A stretch of 64,000 bases of DNA from Raphanus sativus (Eukaryota > Streptophyta > Magnoliopsida > Brassicales > Brassicaceae). The notes beneath the pieces were generated by a model. It was not told where the DNA came from. It did not search any database and was given only the letters and a program-made list of their open reading frames with translations. Shown piece after piece: positions 48,213 to 59,690 of this stretch (positions within the stretch are counted from its first letter, which is position 1; the number at the start of each line of letters is the position of its first letter). The position numbers and the translations under genes are program-made. The stretch spans positions 9,362,001-9,426,000 of the forward strand of contig NC_079516.1 of assembly GCF_000801105.2 (NCBI RefSeq), given 5' to 3'.

Positions 48213-49549
48213 GGGGGTGTTATTGGTTTATGTACTTTAGTGGATTTGAAAATTTAATCCAAATTCAGTGTTATTGGTTATATGATTTTAAAATCCATAT
48301 TTGAATCCATTGTTATTGGTTTTATGATTTATAAATAAATTTTAAAATCAAGTGTTATTCAATAGCAATGATTTCTGTATGGATTTAATTTGAAATTGTA
48401 TTTGATTGGATTTTAAGGATAAAAATACAAATGAACAAATATTGAACATAACCTTGATATTTTGATTGGATTTGTATTTTTGGTTTTTTCCATTATTTTA
48501 CGTATGGCATGACAAGATGAACATCAAAGCTGCTTTGATGGTTTCTTGCTGGGTTTTATGGTTCTTTTTGGTGATGATGTTGCTGTATCCTGTAGGAGCT
48601 CTTATCTGTGTATCTCTGTTGCAACGGTTCAGTTACTATAGTCACCGTCTCTAATCTATATGTCTCGGCAGTGATTCTCGGCTCCATTCAAAGGATTTGG
48701 AAGCTTTGGCTCTTCCTTCTGCATCACTTCGTTGGAAGTCACAGGGTAATATCAATGTCTATCCTCGTTTTCCTGGTTTTTCCCTCCACCGGTTCAACCC
48801 TTGGCCTTGGCTCTTCCACGCATAATGAATTCTGGTTTGTGCTGCAAGCCTGCAACCTCAATAAAGTCCAGCTTATGATGTGTCTCTGTTATTCTCCTTT
48901 GGTTCACAGTGACTTTCATCTCTTCAAGTGTTCGGTCTTATAATCTGTGTTCTGTTTTTATTGTACTTAAGCTATTTGTATATCAGTTAGTTTCCAGAGG
49001 TCACTTTTGTCTTCCGGGTTCTGGTTCCAGAGACTATTTCTTTGTTTGCTGGGTTTGACTCTATAAATTATGTGTATAACTCAGCTAGCTGTGGTTTCAA
49101 ATCATGTGTACTCATGTGTACTCATTGTCATAAACACGTGCATGACAATTTCTCTACCTGTCAATATCTCATGTAGACATCTATTTGATCAACATCTCGA
49201 ACAGATGTTAAATTACATTTGGCCAATATCTCATTTCTATGATAGCCTTAGAAAGATAATTGAGAAAATTTAGCCAATTCATAATGCTAACTCAATGCCT
49301 AACTTGCTTACGGTTTGAGATATTATAACAAATTTTCCAGACGCAAGCATCTTCTCTCCTAAACTCGTAGGTCTACTTATAAATCCATTTGATTCATCTA
49401 TAACAATTCAGTTATTTTGATTTTGCAATTCATATCAGTAAATTCTCAAATCCACTTGTTTGATTTGAAAATCATTAGATTTATAGAAGATTTCTAAATC
49501 TAATGAGGATTTATAAATCCATTAAACTACCAGAACCAATAACCCCCAC
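48213..49549. mobile_element. Harbinger-like non-autonomous element, copy 2
   Basis: Same element as 35376-36712; here the left end reads GGGGGTGTTATTGG in full, with TTA at 48210-48212 and 49550-49552. Confidence 0.65.
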
Positions 49550-50659
49550 TTAGTTTCAATGTTTGGCTTCAGAAAAACAAAATCATCCGCTTTTAATATG
49601 AAAGACCAAGTTTTCTACAAGAAAAGAAAAGTTTACATTGCAAATTACAAATCAAAAGAAAAATTGTGTGTTCTACATTTTACTTGTACTAAACAACAAA
49701 CTATTGGGACCAAACTTTCACAATCTCCCATCAAGGGATTGTTGAACCTAATTGATCACATGGAGATTAAAATACAGAACACAAGCGGTGTTTGCTGGAT
49801 TTGAAGGCAAGAGAAGGGTAATGCAATTTGTTTTGTTATGAGAACAGTCCCGACAGAGATCTCTCAACTTATGACGGAGAATTTGGTTTATGGTAGGCTA
49901 TGTAGAGTATCAAAGGAATCTGGGATATACGATGGTTGTCATGAAGGTAGGTGTGAAGAAGCTGATCAAGATGTCTGGCTTTTAACTTTTATCTCTATCA
50001 TATTAGATTGTACAAAGAACTCATACTCGCAAACAAATCTCGACTCAGACTGATTCTTCAAACCGATAGTAACATGAGAATGGGATGAGAATACATTTTC
50101 AGAGAAATGAAACCACAAAGGAGAAGAGGAAGATAAAAAACATAGCAAAAGATCCGATAGTGCTACATCTTCTTCTATCAGATTCAGAAAAATCATTTTT
50201 CTACGAAAGACTAGATGCACATATAAACTCTACGTGATAATGTAAGGGAGCTGCTGCTTCTTTGCATTTACGTTTCAGTGTGATGATAAATAGAATATTA
50301 TAACATGGAAATAAACTATCAGGAATGATAAGTGAAATGTTATACTAATAACTATCTTAAGAATGATAGACTCTATATTTCACTTATCCTAACAATTTGG
50401 CAATATGCAGATAGACAGCCCAAAAGTATCTGAATTTCTGAATATGGTTCCTCTTATACATAGCCTACAGAGCAGTGAGCAATGGTTGTCACTGACTAGA
50501 GAGTAACAACGAACTAGGAAAACAGTAATAAGTTTAAACCATCTGAAATTGTACTACACTGATTCAAAGTAGTAGAGAATCAAAACACAAAAAAAACGTC
50601 CAACATATCATATCTCAGTTCAAGAAAACGTCTTGAAAACTAAACCCAACGAGGTGAAA

Positions 50660-51709
50660 TCACTGCCAACTCGAAGGCCAATAGGGATGAATCCCATAAC
50701 CAGTCTTCCAATTATCCAAGTAAACAACCTGCTTCACAGCCCAGGATGACACAACCAGAGCCACAAGCATCACCAACCTCTGAACATTAACGTTCCCAAC
50801 TCGAACAAGCACGTTAGTAACAAACGCCAAGAGCAACCCAACCACAGTGTACAAGAACCCCACAGCGAACCCCTCAGCTCCAAGCTGCATCCCTGATCCT
50901 TGGTAGAAGAAAACAAGCTTGTTCGGATCGTTACGATCCTGGAGAAACATAGGCATCTTCCTGATGATGTTGTGCATCGTCCCGGCCACGCTGAAGAAGT
51001 AGACGAAGATGGCGCCCGATAGCCAAAGCCTGTGGTCATGGAGAAGAGTCTCTCCTCTCAGGATCCGTTTGACGACGAACGGAGCAGCGACGACGATCAT
51101 CGCTACGATGACGCTGATCTGGGGCTTGGAGAGAAGCGGCGGGCGCTGGATCGGACCTACGGTGAGTTTGGTTCGCTGCTCGACGAACTCGGCCATTGAT
51201 TCGGCTAACCTAGAGAAATCGGATTGATCCATTTGTCCGGACTCGTCGGTTAGTTTCGACGTCGAGGCGGTTACGAGACGGATGTGAGGGAGAGCGTTGA
51301 CGTTGAATCGCTTGAAGGAGGATTGGGACTGGGAGAACTCGATCTCGCAGAAGAAGAGTTTGTTTAGATCGGATCCGTTGTTGTTAGCGGCGAGGAAGGT
51401 GGCGGAGAGGAGGTGGAATTCGCGGCGGAGCTCTTGGAGACGGAGCTCGGTTTTGCTGTGGAGCTGAGTGGCGTCGAAGAAGACGAGGATGGAGTAAGGG
51501 CGTGGAGTTGGGGAGGAGATGAGGAATTTGGAGATTCCATGGTCGTCGAGATGGATTACGCCTGATTCGGAGTTTGATCTGAGGGAGACGAGCTCGTTGG
51601 TGAGATCTGAATCGGAATCGGGATCTGAGAAAGATGATGATGATAATGCGATTGATGATAGGGAGGATACGAGGAGTAGAAGAGATAAGAGTTTTTTATT
51701 GATCGCCAT
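50660..51709 (-). CDS. OST3/6: Oligosaccharyltransferase subunit OST3/OST6
   Basis: A single exon of 349 residues. OST3/6 is a non-catalytic subunit of the ER oligosaccharyltransferase that transfers glycans to Asn of nascent proteins. In order: signal peptide (about 1-24, LLSLLLLVSSLSSIALS), a lumenal thioredoxin-fold domain (about 35-195, with YSILVFFDATQLHSK and KLFFCEIEF), then four membrane helices: ISVIVAMIVVAAPFVV, LWLSGAIFVYFFSVAG, LYTVVGLLLAFVTNVLV and LVMLVALVVSSWAVKQ. It ends YGIHPYWPSSWQ. The family signature GTMHNIIRKMPMF is present. The CxxC redox motif of yeast Ost3p and animal TUSC3/MAGT1 is absent: the equivalent position reads FDATQLHSK. Arabidopsis At1g61790 has the same form, from memory. 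The gene lies divergent from the CRIPT relic, as expected from Arabidopsis order. Confidence 0.96.
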   Translation of the reverse strand: MAINKKLLSLLLLVSSLSSIALSSSSFSDPDSDSDLTNELVSLRSNSESGVIHLDDHGISKFLISSPTPRPYSILVFFDATQLHSKTELRLQELRREFHLLSATFLAANNNGSDLNKLFFCEIEFSQSQSSFKRFNVNALPHIRLVTASTSKLTDESGQMDQSDFSRLAESMAEFVEQRTKLTVGPIQRPPLLSKPQISVIVAMIVVAAPFVVKRILRGETLLHDHRLWLSGAIFVYFFSVAGTMHNIIRKMPMFLQDRNDPNKLVFFYQGSGMQLGAEGFAVGFLYTVVGLLLAFVTNVLVRVGNVNVQRLVMLVALVVSSWAVKQVVYLDNWKTGYGIHPYWPSSWQ

Positions 51710-52125
51710 TGTCTTGTCCTCTAGGGTGAGTTCGGATTCGGAAGGAGAAGAGAAAGGTGAAAGAGGAGGTATTGCCGTTTACCAGAGAGCCTCTAGTTGG
51801 AGAAGAGGGTCTACGAAGCTCTTCATTTTGCCATCTCGCTGGTTATCCACGATGGATGGTTTTTATTGGCTAACGTATCCACGTGGGAAATTTTAATTCG
51901 TGGTCAGAATCTGCAGCTTAAGAGTTTCTCATCTTAGCTTACCACGCGGTCAAGTTTAATTAGTCGGCCATTTGATTTTCTACATCTTACCTCTCTAATT
52001 AGACTAAATATTGTCACACATGCGCCTATAGCAAAGGTATTAGTAATTACATCTAATTAGATTGCCATATAATGGAACAACTCAATAAGTCATGAAATTG
52101 GCCTTTCCATTCATGGTTTGTGCAG

Positions 52126-52190
52126 GATTGTGTGCAATGTGTGGAAAGCAAGTGTTGGACACTAAGATGTATAAGCAAAGCAATGTATAA
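52126..52190 (+). pseudogene. CRIPT: CRIPT last-exon relic, copy 2
   Basis: Same 65-base exon as 39284-39348, preceded by TTTGTGCAG. The exon itself is undamaged, including the CAMC zinc-ligand pair; the rest of the gene has been lost. The full protein is about 100 residues, so only a fifth remains. Confidence 0.8.
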
Positions 52191-52739
52191 CCAAATCTTT
52201 TAGCTTTCACATGTTTTAGTTTCATTCCCTTTGATGTCAACTTGGGACGACTTGTCTTGTGTTATCTTGTGGTTCCTTAACGATCTCAGTGATGTACTAC
52301 TATTCTCTGTTCCTGTCCGTTCCTTTTCTAGTAATAACAAAAAAAAGCTTCCCTCTTGTGTGGTGAATGGTGATCAATTAACTACGAACTGGGGTTAATG
52401 ATGGTCTAATGTTTCCTATTAGCTACGTTTCTTGGGTGATCAATAATCATGATTCGTGAAGTTATATTTCGTGTAAGAAATAGATCTGAACATACAACTT
52501 CGATAAACAAAATTGAGAGTCAAAACCGGAACATGCCCATTATCAGACATGACCCAACTTGTATATGCTAAATTGAGATTTGGTTCCTTGTACCATACAA
52601 ATTATACCGTCTCTTCTTGTAACTGGTTTGTTTGTTCAAAATATCTTAATAACATTAAAAGTAATAAAGGTAACAAAAGTGCTTCTGGAACTTGAGTTCC
52701 CATGTGTATCCCTCCTTGGATGGTAAGTGATAAGTGGAT

Positions 52740-54679
52740 CTATCTTCTCCGCTTTGATTCTTTACGCATTTCTGCATAGTAGTTCTCAAGGTTCTGCTTC
52801 TCCCATAGCCTTCTCTGCACCAGATCTTCCTTTTTGTATTCATCTGACAAATCAACACATTATATTAGAATCAAATCTTTTATTCACATCTTGGTTCGGG
52901 TGTGGAGAATAGGATACCGAGATTAGTCCAGGCGTCAAGAGGCACCCCAAGTGATCTTCGTGTTAAGTAAGATGCGTCTTCCCATGAATAAGGAGCTTTC
53001 TTAACCTTATATCTCCATACCCAACTGCTGTACCATACTAGAAGCTGCACGGAAACATGAAGCTGAATCAGTGATGTTGAGAAATAGAAACGGGAGTCTG
53101 AATAATGCGGACATTCTTCAAAACATGAAACCTTGATGATAGTGTAAGGGAGGAGAACGAATCGAACACCGAGAAGATCCCAGACTGATGGTTTTTCAGC
53201 TCCTTTGATTTGTAGGTCGAGTTCGTTGCTTAGCTCTTCCTGTAGTTTCCTGCCAAAAGAAGAAACGGATATGATATAGTCCCCAAAGAGACTCACTATC
53301 ATCTAACAAAAGGGCAATGGAATAAACAGAAGAGCATACTGGTCGATCTGCTTTGGACCCTTCTTCTTGCTAGATACTCCACCAGTGCGTTCGAGTTCCA
53401 AGGCCTTGAGCCTGTTTTTGTAAGCAGGAGTTCGCTTAACTGTTGCCAAAGCCTGCATCAAAACAAAGGTCCCATCATGAAAATGTTCCCAAAGTCAGTA
53501 TACAGATTTGATTTTCTTATGTTTGCAAACATAAAAGTATATGAATAACATGAATGATAGGTCACACGTGCTACGTTTAATGACATGTTTATGATACCCC
53601 ATAAAACTTGTTTTATTTTGACAGAGTTTGACAAAGTATATGAATAACATGATAGGCACACGTGCTACGTTAATTGACATGTTATGATACTCCATAAAAC
53701 TTGATTTTGTTTAACAGAGTTATGTAATGAGGAACCCTTGTCTATGATACGTACCTCATTATACCTAGCAACGTTGTTCAGATACTGAAACGCAGACAAA
53801 ACTACCAGAAGACCAACAAGAACAGCACGAGGATCCTGGAAACACATTAAGCAGTTGCGTAAATCCAAAATGCCCACTTTTGCAAGAGATATTATATAAG
53901 AAAAAAAGAAACAGAGAATAACATCTTACCGACTTATGTCCATATTTGGCTCGGTAGTATTGAGCAGTGTTGTAAAACACCTAAAACACAACGTGGTTGG
54001 TTTTAAAAAACAAGTAGAAAACAAAGAATGAAAAATGTTGGACAGACCTCACTTGGATGCTCAATAGCATAATCATACTGTGAACGCGTCTCGTTATCTT
54101 TCAATATCTGCAACGAAATAAGATTACAAACAAACAATTAAAAAATAGGACTATGTATGCAATAAGAAACTAAAAATCAACCCCATCACAACAATCTCAT
54201 AGATCCATTAAAAAATTCAGACAATCAAATCAATCGCCTGATATAACGAGAACAAATTAAGGAATGGTAAGAACCTCGTAAGCAGTGGCGATTTTGACAA
54301 AGAGCTTCTTGGATTCAGGATCTGGATTCTTATCTGGATGACTAATCAATCACCAAAAACAATACAATTTAGCCGATCAAATCAAATCGAATGGAATCAA
54401 ATCAAATCAAATCAAATACATACTGTTCGAGAGAAAGCTTGTAGTAAGATCTCTTTATATCCGATGCGTTTGCATCTTGAGCCACTCTGAAAATGCACAC
54501 ACATTAAGAGAGAGATTGAGAGATTCAAATCAAAATCTGAATTGGGAAAAAATGGTGAACCCGAGGAGAGCATAGCAATCGTCTTCGCCGCAATAAATGG
54601 CCGTCGAGGATTGGACGAACAGAGAAAGCAAAACAATAATCAGTGCCCAGCACCACCGCTCCTTTGCCGGCGGCGCCAT
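52740..54679 (-). CDS. ER-membrane J-domain co-chaperone
   Basis: Ten exons: 54679-54561, 54486-54424, 54341-54275, 54107-54048, 53980-53930, 53835-53755, 53452-53340, 53249-53132, 53044-52918 and 52843-52740. They sum to 903 bases, 300 residues and a stop, all joins in frame with GT-AG borders. J-domain proteins stimulate the ATPase of Hsp70 (BiP in the ER). Residues 1-27 are a signal sequence (WCWALIIVLLSLFVQSSTA). The J domain covers about 35-100 (CYALLGVAQDANASDIKRSYYKLSLEHHPDKNP), with the essential HPD triplet. A membrane helix follows (AVLVGLLVVLSAFQYL). The rest is charged and ends KESKRRR, a possible ER-retention-type basic tail. Length equals that recalled for Arabidopsis At1g61770. 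Intron 6 carries a tandem duplication. Confidence 0.95.
53521..53725 (-). repeat. Tandem duplication inside intron 6 of the DnaJ gene
   Basis: Two units of about 95 bases share GTATATGAATAACATGA, CACACGTGCTACGTT, GACATGTT and CCATAAAACTTG (starts at about 53536 and 53636). Each contains a CACGTG E-box. The same is seen in copy 1 at about 40681-40885. Confidence 0.75.
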
Positions 54680-56204
54680 CTCTCTCTTTCTCGCTGCGTA
54701 TTGGGAGAAACTGAAATGAGAGAGAGATTTACTTTGGTATTTTTTTTATTTAGTCTTCATAATTGTAGGCTTGTAGCGTATCGTGCTAAATAATAGGATT
54801 ATTTTAATAATAAAATTTAATATTACAAGCTATTTTACTTACAGTTTTTTTTAATAAAAGATATTCTATTTTACTTACAGTTTTCTTTTTGGACGATTTT
54901 GATGAAACGTCTACAAGTTATTAATAATTTAGTTTTTTTTTTCCTAAAATTTGGAAGTTTTCTTTATTCGGTTTAGTTTTTTATTTTTCTATTCTAATCT
55001 TTTAAGCATAAATTTACCTATTATCTATTTATGAAGAATTTGCATTTTATAGTGTTTCCATATGTTAACATTTTTGAAGTTTTTAAGTTGCCACCTTATT
55101 TTGTTCAATGGATTTATACATGTATTTGTTCTCTTAAATGCATTGAATTGAGATCTGGTGGGTTTCTTTCCGTATCCATTTTGTAGAGGTTTTATCTCGT
55201 TCGTCTTAGCTTTGGATATTCTTTCGAAGGATTCGATTTGGCAGCTAACTTTGACGTCTTCACTCCTCATCCATGTGCAGGGATCCTTTAATTACATTTT
55301 TCTTTTGTTCAACGATTCTTTAGTTATATGTTTGTCTTTTCTGATGACATCATTTATCTTTTTTGACGGAACAGAGAGATCGCTTCAAGGCATACTGCAA
55401 ATGTTAAAAGAGTTCAAAAATGTTTCTTGTCTTGATCTCAGGTTCCGAATGGTAATTGCGAATTGAGTGGTGCGGGACAAACGGTTCAATTGCAGTGCGA
55501 TTTTAACACTTATAAAAATGTATAGATATATGGTATATGTAGAGATTTTTGTTACTGTTGAATGCGGTACAGAACGGTTGAAAATATTTGAAATCACAAT
55601 CTCTATAAATATGTTTATTTTTAGATGACAATGACCATATAGCCTCCGCTGAGATGGCAATTTGTTTCGCTTTCAACAAAAGTGTTCTTCCAAAAAAATA
55701 TCTTAGACTTCCTCTTCTCCTCTGCTTTTTTTTTTCAACTCAGACATCAACTTTATATTTACCAAAGAGTAGATACATGATTTTACACTACACAAGTGTT
55801 GTGACCTCATTTACAAACAAATGGATTTAATATCGTCTAGGATCACTATTTAGACCACACACTACCAAATACAAAATTTTTGTTGTAATTTCATTCCAAT
55901 AAACTCAAACTCCTCCTACGTTAAACTACTAATTGGGCCACACGAAAGCATTGTGCTCCATAGATGACAAACATTATCCAAAGACCAAATCTAAGGTTCA
56001 CATTGGATTCCATATTTTCTTATTTTATTTTGAGCAAACACTTCTTCATATCACATGCTAGCAAAACAAAAAGCTTTAACGCATACTTTTGCAGGAAGAA
56101 ACCTCAAATCCTCCTAACCAAGTTTTTTTTTTGGTAAAAGGTTAAGCTTACCATTTTCTGAAAAGAGATTACAGTGTTGTTGTTGAACAACTTATTACAA
56201 AAGG

Positions 56205-56843
56205 AGACAAGAGACAAAAAGAAAAGAAAAGGAAACAGAGAACATGAACATAAAAGAAAAGAAAACAGGAAACAGAGGAACAGAAGACAGAAAAACAGAG
56301 AAACACAGAAGAAGAAAAATTAAAAACCAATGTAGATAACATATATTTACCAATGTTATCTACATTGGTTATCTACATTGGTTAAAAAATCCTCCTAACC
56401 AAGTTCATACCAATTAAAAAAATTCCCTCAAAGAAATAATATTCATCTGCATTAATATTAAGAGCCACGGTTTAGGATCAAACCAATGTAGATAACATAT
56501 ATTTACCCATGTCTATTTGAACTAACAGACCATATCAAACACCACAGGAAGCATCGTATCATGTCTATGCCAAAGTCAGGTAACTCAATATCTAAAAATT
56601 CGAAGTTTCGAACTTGGTGGTCAAATTTGAAATCTTTGCACATGCATATAAAGAAAGGCAATACACAATTAGATACTTTAGTGTCAATTCTTTTCTTCCC
56701 AAGGTGAAATACCCATTAGATTTTCCAAGGTATCTTTTTCTTTGTACGTAGAGCTACCACATACGTTTCTTACTTTTAGTTTTACTACATAAACCTCACA
56801 AGCCACAACACAAAGCCCATTATTTCCTATTAATTCCACTAAA
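56205..56843. other. Flank between the duplicated block and the NHL gene
   Basis: Starts with a purine-rich stretch (AAAGAAAAGGAAACAGAG). A perfect inverted repeat of 18 bases (56325-56342 and 56353-56370, AACCAATGTAGATAACAT) forms a hairpin with a 10-base loop. Further copies of ATCTACATTGGTT follow at 56371 and of ACCAATGTAGATAACATATA at about 56483. A TATAAAG at 56647-56653 could serve the NHL gene. Confidence 0.5.
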
Positions 56844-57515
56844 ATGCATAACAAGATTGGCTCTCTACCGGTCAGATCCGAACCATCAGCCCGGCCAATA
56901 TCCCGTCACCACTCAGTGAGCTACATTGATAGGGTCAAAGAAAGCCTCACAACAAGAGTCTCCAAATTCATATGTGCTATTTTCTTATCTCTTTTGCTAT
57001 GTTTAGGCATTGTTTTTTTCATATTGTGGATCAGTCTACGTCCTCACCGACCCCGTGTCCACATCCGCGAGTTCTCTCTCCCCGGTTTGGGCAAAACCGA
57101 CGGGTTCGAAACCTCTCATATAAGCTTCAAGATAACGACTCATAACCCAAACCAAAAAGTTGGTGTTTACTACGACTCCATGGAAGGATCCGTTTACTAC
57201 AGAGAGAAACGGGTCGGGTCGACTAAACTTATTCACCCATTATACCAGGAGCCAAAGAACACAAGCTTGATCGAAGGAGACTTACGTGGGCCCACAATGG
57301 CGGTGAATAAGGACCGTTGGAAGGAGATGGGACGAGACAGGAATCAAGGGAAGGTTGTGTTTCGTTTGGATGTGGTCTCCGTGATACGGTTTAAGGTGTA
57401 CTCGTGGCACAGTAAGATTCATAGGATGCACGCAAACTGTTATATTGAGGTCGGCTGGGATGGCATTTTGTTGAGCAGGACCAAAGACAAGAGATGTCCG
57501 GTTTATTTTACTTGA
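56844..57515 (+). CDS. NDR1/HIN1-like (LEA_2 family) membrane protein
   Basis: A single exon of 223 residues. A basic cytosolic N-terminus (1-40) precedes one membrane helix (about 42-66, ICAIFLSLLLCLGIVFFILW). The LEA_2 beta-sandwich domain follows, with THNPNQKVGVYYDSMEG, the family hallmark NPN...YY. It ends KRCPVYFT. NHL proteins sit at the plasma membrane or plasmodesmata and act in defence, abiotic stress or phloem transport; which role applies here cannot be told from sequence. The start is the first ATG after a stretch with stops. Length is usual for the family. Arabidopsis has a LEA hydroxyproline-rich glycoprotein family gene (At1g61760, from memory) at this position. Confidence 0.93.
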   Translation: MHNKIGSLPVRSEPSARPISRHHSVSYIDRVKESLTTRVSKFICAIFLSLLLCLGIVFFILWISLRPHRPRVHIREFSLPGLGKTDGFETSHISFKITTHNPNQKVGVYYDSMEGSVYYREKRVGSTKLIHPLYQEPKNTSLIEGDLRGPTMAVNKDRWKEMGRDRNQGKVVFRLDVVSVIRFKVYSWHSKIHRMHANCYIEVGWDGILLSRTKDKRCPVYFT

Positions 57516-59587
57516 CCCAATGTATCGCAATTATGATCTGAAATTATTATTTTTTTATTAATGTGATTCCAATTTGATTAGTTCAGTTCAACATATCGTC
57601 TGTATTCTAAACATTTTTATAAATGATTCCAAAAATTATCATAACAATAATGTTTCCATGTGTATTTAATTTCGGTGATAAGATCAAAAATATCGTTAGT
57701 TAATAAAATAGTCTAACAACTTTATATAAGAATATTTTTAGAATGTTTTTCTTTTAATAGTATAGACCCTATAGAATTACAAATATTATCGTAAAAATGA
57801 AAAAAAGAGATGAATATACGGAACTAGAAAATATTACATCGTTAATAAAAGTTGTCGGCAAACTCGACTATTTCTATTGCGGCAAACACAACTATTTTAT
57901 CGGTTACCCAATGTCATAAATTGAAATATCTATCTTACCAGCCACTAGCTCACGTTAGTCCGTGTATAAGTGAAGGTTCATTAATTTATGGTTTATAGAG
58001 TTCGGAAATATCACATAACCATATATAAATAGTGTATATTATTGCAAACAAGTAACTGCAAGTTGATCTGCATACAATAGTACCAAACATTACAGATAAG
58101 TATATAAATTTTGCCCACTTATGACTTTAAAGATAAGTATCACATTAAACAAACAAGACTAAGGTATAATATTGGCATATTGCATTGATTTGACAATTAC
58201 CTGCATACTGGAATTTTAAAAACATTGGAAATATCATGAGCATGTCTTACTCGATCGTTTCATCATCGTTCCATCAAACATTTAAGCATTTTACTTTAAA
58301 AAACAACAAAGTAATTAATTGCATGTGGGTTTTTATGGTATAACTTTTTTTGCATGTGGTTTATGAGAAAAAAATATTTGCATGTGGGCAGAACATGGGA
58401 ATTTCCAAAATGATAGAAAATGTTACCAGGTTGTGCTTATATGTCAGTGTTAAGAAAATCCTAGGCAGTAACTATACGCTGTGTGAAAAATTAGCCACTG
58501 CCCAGATTATTCAGAGTTTAGGTGGAGTTAGACAATAACAAATTATTGAATAATTTCATTAATTTAAGATATTTTAGTTTTGAGTATAATTATAAAAAAA
58601 TTGATCAAAAGGAAAAGTATAATTGTAAAGTAAAATGTTTTGATGAATTTACCAAAATTAGATATAAAAACAAAAATAATAAAAAGTTGTAGATTTTCAC
58701 TAACATTATTACTTAATTTAACAATTTAAATAGCATAAACCGATTTAAATTATATAGATATGTTTATAGCCGGTTTAAACTAATTTTAGATCAATTTAAA
58801 TTGATTTATAATAGTTTAAGCTGATTTAGAACAATTTAACTTTTAACCTATTTAAAAACAATTATGATTTTAGAACTATGATATATGTAATCGCATTAAC
58901 TGAAGCATACTGTAGTTTTCTTTTCGTTGCTAAAAGCTATTATGGATTATTTTACTTGAATTGGAAACAAGTAAATAACACAAAAAACCTAATAAACCAA
59001 AAAAAAAAAATCGAAAGTTTCACAGAAACCGTAGCCATCGGCAAGATCTGAAACTTTTAGAGACGAAACACCAACAATAGAAAAATATATACAACAGAAA
59101 AATACAATATTTTAATAAAGAGAAACAATATAAAAGACACATATGAAACGATATAAACGTTAACGAAACAGAAAAAGGTTAAAAGCAAAAGAAATTAAAT
59201 CACTAAACTAATCCACCAAAATCGAAAAGCTTCCAGCCTCCACAATATTCCCAAGTAATATGTAAAAACGCCGTAAGAGAACGAAAACTAGTCAGAATCG
59301 GATGAACAGAAAAAAAAAAAGAACTTACCCTAGAAGAAAATCAATTCATGGTTAACTTGATGAGTTTCTTTTTGATTCTTCTAACTCTTAAAACCAGCAG
59401 GTACCTATATAAATCAAAGGCCCACTGATAAAACTTTATGGTTTAAATTAAAGCCGATAGGGAGGGAGCAAATAACAGTGCGGCATGTTTCAGTTTCTCG
59501 CCACTTGCCAAAAGTTGATTAGTCTATTTTGTCTTGTCCTCCATCTGCATGCAATCACTTTCTATCTCTCTCCAATTCTTCTTCTCC
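57516..59587. other. Intergenic, no gene supported
   Basis: AT-rich. A run of GGTTTAAA/AATTTAAAT-type repeats lies at about 58725-58860. A 62-codon frame at 58350-58538 is not recognised. Confidence 0.45.
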
Positions 59588-59595
59588 TATATATT
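59588..59595 (+). promoter_or_regulatory. TATA box of the TauE/SafE gene
   Basis: TATATATT after a CT-rich stretch, about 100 bases before the ATG at 59691. Confidence 0.6.
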
Positions 59596-59690
59596 GACTA
59601 GAAATCTTGCACACACACTTAATAATCCCCAAACATCTCCAAAAAACCCCCAAAACTTTTCAAAATCAACAAAACACCCCACACATAAAA

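Larger units (their letters stand above)
43468..56204 (+). repeat. Copy 2 of the duplicated block (right contig start)
   Basis: 12737 bp beginning at the first base after the gap with GAGGAACCTAACTGATAAAT, the same as 30629. It contains intact reading frames for OST3/6 and the DnaJ gene and is the better representation of the locus. Confidence 0.95.
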
